Assembly (NCBI GenBank): GCA_937941715.1
Contig: CALDGX010000085.1
Span: forward strand, 12,776-76,775
Direction of reading: 5' to 3'
DNA length: 64,000 nucleotides
Origin: an uncultured Chloracidobacterium sp.
GTDB lineage: Bacteria; Acidobacteriota; Blastocatellia; Pyrinomonadales; Pyrinomonadaceae
Positions 60,288-64,000 of this stretch are shown here, in pieces. Position 1 is the first letter of the stretch. Each line of letters begins with the position of its first letter. The notes below the pieces were generated by a model. It did not search any database. It had not been told where the DNA came from and was given only the letters and a program-made list of their open reading frames with translations. The translations under genes and the position numbers were made by a program.

Positions 60288-62201
60288 ATGAAAACAGGTG
60301 TCAAAGTAGGTGTCATTTTACTATTTGCCGTATTTACCGCAGCGGCCTATCTACTAACGTTGGGCGATACTCACGCCGAGGCCCAACCGGCGCCGTCACC
60401 ACCCGCTGCAAAGACCGCCGCACCCGCGGCGGAGCCGACTGCCCCAAAACTCGATTGTGCCGGCTGCCACGGGCCGGGACGAAGCCTGCCGTATCTCGCC
60501 GGAGAGAAATTTCACAAGGACGCTCACACGGCGATGGACACCAGCATCCACGCCAAGGTGGCAGTCCGCGGCAAGCCTGCCGCCAATTGCATGGACTGTC
60601 ACTCGGTCAACGGCGACATGACGACCATCCGTGCCGCCGACGATCCGCGTTCAACGATAAACCGGGCAAACATCTCGCAGACTTGCGGCAGATGCCATAA
60701 CGATCCGGCTCTGATGGCTGAGAAAGGAATAACCAACCGCCCATTCCTGGCATATCAGGAAAGCGTCCATGGAAAGGCCCTCTCGCACGGCAATATGAAG
60801 GCCGCCGTTTGCTCGGACTGTCATAACAGCCACGCCGTTCTGCCCGCGACCGATACCAACTCAACGATATCCAAATTTAACGTCGCGGCGACCTGCGGCA
60901 AATGTCACGGTGAGATCGCCGGCCAGTTTACGGAGAGCGTCCACGGGATGTCGCTCGCGAGGGGCAACTACCAGTCTCCGAATTGCACGGACTGCCACGG
61001 GATACACGGCATCAAGGCTCAAAAGGAATCTCGCCAGGCTCTCGGGCTGACGAGCTGCTCGCAGTGTCACGACGGCGTCAGGCTGTCGCAGGACTACGGC
61101 ATTCCTTCAGAACGCGTTACGAGCTTTCAGGACAGCTATCACGGCCGTGCTTTGAAGCTCGGTTCGGACGTCGTCGCCGATTGTGCGAGCTGCCACGGCA
61201 TCCATAACATCTTGCCGTCGAGCGACCCGAAATCACTCATCCATAAATCGAATCTCGTTACCACTTGCGGCCAATGCCACCTTGGTGCCGGCGAGAATTT
61301 TGCCATCGGAAAAGTTCATCTGGAGACCGGTGCCTCACAGGACATCGGCAGCCAGGGCAAGAGCTGGGTCCGGACTATCTATCTCCTTCTGATCTTCGGC
61401 GTGGTTGGCGGTATGTTGGTCCACAACGGAGTGATCTGGTATCGAAAGGCCGCAGCGAAACGAAAACTCGAGGCGAGGCCGATCGTCCGGATGTCCCTAA
61501 ATCAGCGAGTCCAGCATTGGCTCCTGCTGACAAGTTTCATAGTCCTGGTCATCACCGGATTTGCACTGGAGTACCCGGAGACATGGATCACGTGGATCAC
61601 CGGCAACAGTGAAACGGTCCGGCGAATGGTCCATCGCGTAGCGGCGGTCGTAATGATGATAACCGGTGTCTATCACATCGTGTATCTCCTCGCTCTCAAG
61701 GAAGGCCGGCTCTGGGCCTACGATATGCTCCCGCGGTGGAAGGACTTCAAGGATCTCTATCAGAATTTCAGCCATTTTGTACTCAATAAGGGCGAGAGGC
61801 CCAAATTTGCACGCTTTCGATATGCCGACAAAGCGGAGTACTGGGCCGTCGTTTGGGGAACGATCATTATGGGCCTGACCGGATTGATGATCTGGTTCAA
61901 GGTCGGTATGTTCGGCTTCTTACCCCGGTGGGCGATCGACATTGCGATAGCCATACACTTTTACGAAGCGATACTCGCGACGCTGGCCATTATCGTCTGG
62001 CATTTCTATCACGTCATATTTGATCCTGATGTATATCCGATAAACTGGACGTTCTACGACGGACGGATGTCCGAGGAACTGTTCAAGGAAGAACACGAAC
62101 AGGCCTATGAAGATTTGAAAGCCGAGGAGGCACGCATCGCTGAGGAGGAGGCTGCGGACGACAGCGAAACACAGAACGCGGACGAGGAGAAGAAAGACTA
62201 A
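60288..62201 (+). CDS. CbcL-like membrane cytochrome: nine c-type haems fused to b-type domain
   Basis: 637-residue protein with a signal anchor (residues 1-31) and then nine CxxCH motifs between about residues 57 and 331 (CAGCH, CMDCH, CGRCH, CSDCH, CGKCH, CTDCH, CSQCH, CASCH, CGQCH). From about residue 362 a HydC/FdnI-type b cytochrome follows, with about five membrane segments and axial His candidates in RVQHWLLL, MVHRVAAV, GVYHIVYLL, AIHFYEA and WHFYHVIF. The tail is highly acidic. Nine c haems plus a dihaem b domain is the layout of Geobacter CbcL, a quinol oxidase used for low-potential metal reduction. CRP-type site C precedes it. Confidence 0.9.
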   Translation: MKTGVKVGVILLFAVFTAAAYLLTLGDTHAEAQPAPSPPAAKTAAPAAEPTAPKLDCAGCHGPGRSLPYLAGEKFHKDAHTAMDTSIHAKVAVRGKPAANCMDCHSVNGDMTTIRAADDPRSTINRANISQTCGRCHNDPALMAEKGITNRPFLAYQESVHGKALSHGNMKAAVCSDCHNSHAVLPATDTNSTISKFNVAATCGKCHGEIAGQFTESVHGMSLARGNYQSPNCTDCHGIHGIKAQKESRQALGLTSCSQCHDGVRLSQDYGIPSERVTSFQDSYHGRALKLGSDVVADCASCHGIHNILPSSDPKSLIHKSNLVTTCGQCHLGAGENFAIGKVHLETGASQDIGSQGKSWVRTIYLLLIFGVVGGMLVHNGVIWYRKAAAKRKLEARPIVRMSLNQRVQHWLLLTSFIVLVITGFALEYPETWITWITGNSETVRRMVHRVAAVVMMITGVYHIVYLLALKEGRLWAYDMLPRWKDFKDLYQNFSHFVLNKGERPKFARFRYADKAEYWAVVWGTIIMGLTGLMIWFKVGMFGFLPRWAIDIAIAIHFYEAILATLAIIVWHFYHVIFDPDVYPINWTFYDGRMSEELFKEEHEQAYEDLKAEEARIAEEEAADDSETQNADEEKKD

Positions 62202-62240
62202 ACTCTCGCCCGGACGTTAAAGATCCTGGTACCCTACAAA

Positions 62241-62275
62241 AAAGTACCGCCGGAAGACTTTCCGGCGGTACTTTT
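62241..62275. terminator. Bidirectional terminator between CbcL-like and ImcH-like genes
   Basis: AAAGTACCGCCGGAA (62241-62255) pairs with TTCCGGCGGTACTTT (62260-62274) around a four-base loop. A and T runs on both sides let it act in both directions for these convergent genes. Confidence 0.95.
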
Positions 62276-62307
62276 CCTTTGCGTTGTCCGATTACAGATC
62301 AGTTCAC

Positions 62308-63915
62308 CTATCTTCTTGGGTGACAGACCGCACATTGGAACTGCGAAATATCACCAAGATTGATCGGATGCTTGAACTGCTTATCAGGTTGATGGCACGT
62401 GTCGCATCTCCGATCAGCAAGGGCACCGAGATCCACTGGATGGATAAACGGACCGGTCTTCATGTTCGCCGACGGAGGATTGTCCGAATCATAAAGCGTC
62501 GTGTGGCAGATGTTGCAGTCATTCGAGATCATCTTGCCGGTGTTGCTGAAGTGCTGGCCGTCGTGGCATCTGAAGCAGCCCGGTGAATTTAAGTGGCCGG
62601 CATTGTTCGGATGCGTCTGCCAATTGGTCCTCATTTCCGGGAAGAAGTAGTTTTGATAAATCCGCTGCAGCTCAAGAGCCGCCGCCGAGATCGAGTCCTG
62701 CTTCTGCATAGAAATATCAGGATAGCTCACCCGATAAAATTCCTTTAGGCCCGAGTCGATCGCTCCCAGAGCCTGGTCATTGGTCTCATAAGCCCCACTG
62801 AGCAGAGCGACGGCCTGACGCTTGAGAAACGGCAGCGATTGATCAAGCTTTCCTGAAGCAAAGGACTTGTCCACAGCCAGATCAGGTGGCAGATATACAT
62901 GCGCCGGCCGGTTGTGGCAATCAACGCAGTCCATCTTACGTTTTCTACCGCCTGCAAGCTGCTCGGCGGTCACCGGACGACTACGGTCATAGTATTCGAT
63001 GACGTTTCCGTCCTTGTCCTTCGAACTTACCCACGGGATTTCCTGGCGGCGTTCGTCGATCGAAACGTAGTTAACTTCATTTTCCGGATTGACGTGCCAA
63101 TGTATGCCGGTCACCTTACCCGTCGCCGGGCTGCTGCCGCCGACGTTGAGCAGCAAACGCCGCTCGTGAAGGGTGTTCTTTTCGTCGTTACCATAACGGT
63201 CAAATACTTTTAGCATGCCGCCAAAGAATTTCTCCGGCCAATGGCATTGTTCGCACGTTTCGGGTGCCGGCCGCAGATTGTGGACCGGCGAACCGATCGG
63301 ACGCGAGTATTTGTTGAAAGAGACCGAATAGAGCTGGTACGCACCTGACAGCTTTGACCTCACATACCAGTCGGCTCCGGACCCGACGTGACAATCGACG
63401 CAGCGGACCCTCGCGTGAGCCCCGGCCTTATAGGCCAAGAATTCGGGTTTCATGACCGAATGGCATGTCTCGCCACAAAACGTAACTGACTCAGAATATT
63501 CAAAGGCCTTATAGCTTCCAAAGGCGCTTGCGGAGATGAACACAAGCGTCACCACCATAAACACCATGAACGATCGCCGGGTGTTCGGATTGTTGAGATC
63601 CAGCATCGGATACTCCGTCACCTCTTCCGGAGCCCTCGTTCGCCTTCTCCGCCGTTCGAGGATCATACCCAACGCCACAATGGCAAGACCAAACATCATG
63701 ATCGACGGGATAATGATGTAGGTCAGGATGCCGATGTAGGCATTTTCGGTCGCGGAGGTGATCTCGATCAGAAAGAGTAGCAGATCGCTTGTGATCGCGG
63801 CTGTTACGATCGCAATTCCGACGAAGCTGACATAATTACGCATCAAACTAGGCGGACGCGTTTTGGTCACCACCTCGTTGGGCAATTCATCTTGTTTGTC
63901 ATTTTCCTCTTTCAT
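62308..63915 (-). CDS. ImcH-like NapC/NirT-type multihaem cytochrome
   Basis: 535-residue inner-membrane cytochrome. Three membrane segments fill residues about 28-140, followed by a periplasmic part with seven CxxCH motifs (CVDCH, CEQCH, CVDCH, CFRCH, CNICH, CDTCH, CAVCH) and an opening CGETCHSVM that is CxxxCH, where NapC/NrfH proteins bind their first haem. This layout resembles Geobacter ImcH, which takes electrons from quinol for high-potential acceptors. ATG 63915 is chosen over GTG 63921 because AGG lies 8 bases before it. No TGTGA site is seen in the 79 bases upstream that the window contains. Confidence 0.88.
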   Translation of the reverse strand: MKEENDKQDELPNEVVTKTRPPSLMRNYVSFVGIAIVTAAITSDLLLFLIEITSATENAYIGILTYIIIPSIMMFGLAIVALGMILERRRRRTRAPEEVTEYPMLDLNNPNTRRSFMVFMVVTLVFISASAFGSYKAFEYSESVTFCGETCHSVMKPEFLAYKAGAHARVRCVDCHVGSGADWYVRSKLSGAYQLYSVSFNKYSRPIGSPVHNLRPAPETCEQCHWPEKFFGGMLKVFDRYGNDEKNTLHERRLLLNVGGSSPATGKVTGIHWHVNPENEVNYVSIDERRQEIPWVSSKDKDGNVIEYYDRSRPVTAEQLAGGRKRKMDCVDCHNRPAHVYLPPDLAVDKSFASGKLDQSLPFLKRQAVALLSGAYETNDQALGAIDSGLKEFYRVSYPDISMQKQDSISAAALELQRIYQNYFFPEMRTNWQTHPNNAGHLNSPGCFRCHDGQHFSNTGKMISNDCNICHTTLYDSDNPPSANMKTGPFIHPVDLGALADRRCDTCHQPDKQFKHPINLGDISQFQCAVCHPRR

Positions 63916-63952
63916 AATCACTACCTAAAACCCTATCGGAAAAAAGCACCAA

Positions 63953-64000
63953 GGCCGCCCGGTTTCGATCATCAACCTTTCGGTATAAGTCGGGGCGGCC
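63953..64000. repeat. Inverted repeat at the window end
   Basis: GGCCGCCC (63953-63960) and GGGCGGCC (63993-64000) form an 8-bp inverted repeat with a 32-base loop. On the minus strand CTTTTTT follows further down, so it may be the terminator of a gene beyond the window; the long loop makes this weak. Confidence 0.35.

Noticed and set aside
1..64000. CRISPR arrays, insertion sequences, prophage or toxin-antitoxin islands
   Set aside because: I found no regular direct repeats, transposase or integrase motifs, or phage genes; gene density and style are even throughout.

Overview
This 64 kb window reads as a chromosomal segment of a Gram-negative bacterium at roughly 53-55% G+C. The most likely source is an acidobacterium of the Blastocatellia/Pyrinomonadales type. 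That placement is an inference from gene style (secreted serine hydrolases with extra C-terminal domains, GWxTD protein, SLBB exporter, bactofilin, multihaem cytochromes), because there is no rRNA to check. Coding density is high, almost every gene looks intact, and I saw no insertion sequence, prophage or CRISPR array.

Layout. 1-13.4 kb: class III cyclase (5' end cut), MreB homologue, c-di-AMP synthase CdaA with its YbbR regulator, an O-antigen-ligase-like polymerase with an inserted PDZ-like segment, a large secreted serine hydrolase, TtcA, bactofilin, MscL, 5-formyl-THF cycloligase and MnmA. 13.5-24.3 kb: Tat-exported SGNH protein, MATE transporter, Aat, YwbE, a reductase, another serine hydrolase, then gyrB and recF. 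24.4-34.9 kb: two TlpA-like thioredoxins, tRNA-Ser(UGA), a FadR-type TetR regulator with a near-perfect operator and its acyl-CoA ligase, then an exopolysaccharide group (SLBB exporter, CapD-like dehydratase, GalE) with an aminotransferase and a PDZ protein. 34.9-42.7 kb (minus strand): a compact eight-gene operon joining an active-site-complete AdoMet decarboxylase, DUF4178, a 49-residue membrane peptide, DUF350, a membrane-anchored spermidine-synthase-like enzyme, a Tat-exported FAD oxidase, a polytopic membrane protein and a lipoprotein. 42.7-51.7 kb: lipoprotein, then minus-strand mnmG-parA-parB-selD-tatB-tatC-GWxTD. 52.0-55.2 kb: aspartoacylase-like and GCS2-CBS pair behind a sigma-54-like promoter. 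55.4-63.9 kb: FNR/CRP-type regulator, a cNMP-fold protein, and four genes that together look like an extracellular-electron-transfer chain (MtrA/DmsE decahaem, MtrB/PioB barrel, CbcL-like nonahaem c plus b cytochrome, ImcH-like NapC/NirT cytochrome).

The strongest unexpected signals are these. (1) selD reads through an in-frame UGA exactly where the catalytic Cys belongs, so it probably encodes a selenocysteine enzyme and starts 42 nt upstream of the open frame. (2) Two identical 16-bp palindromes lie between mnmG and parA, resembling a changed-specificity parS. (3) Three TGTGA-N6-TCAC(A/G) sites precede the electron-transfer genes and the cNMP-fold gene, next to a regulator with an FNR-type four-Cys iron-sulfur signature but a CRP-type recognition helix. 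(4) The polyamine-like envelope operon at 34.9-42.7 kb. All functional statements are from reading the sequence; no database search was run.
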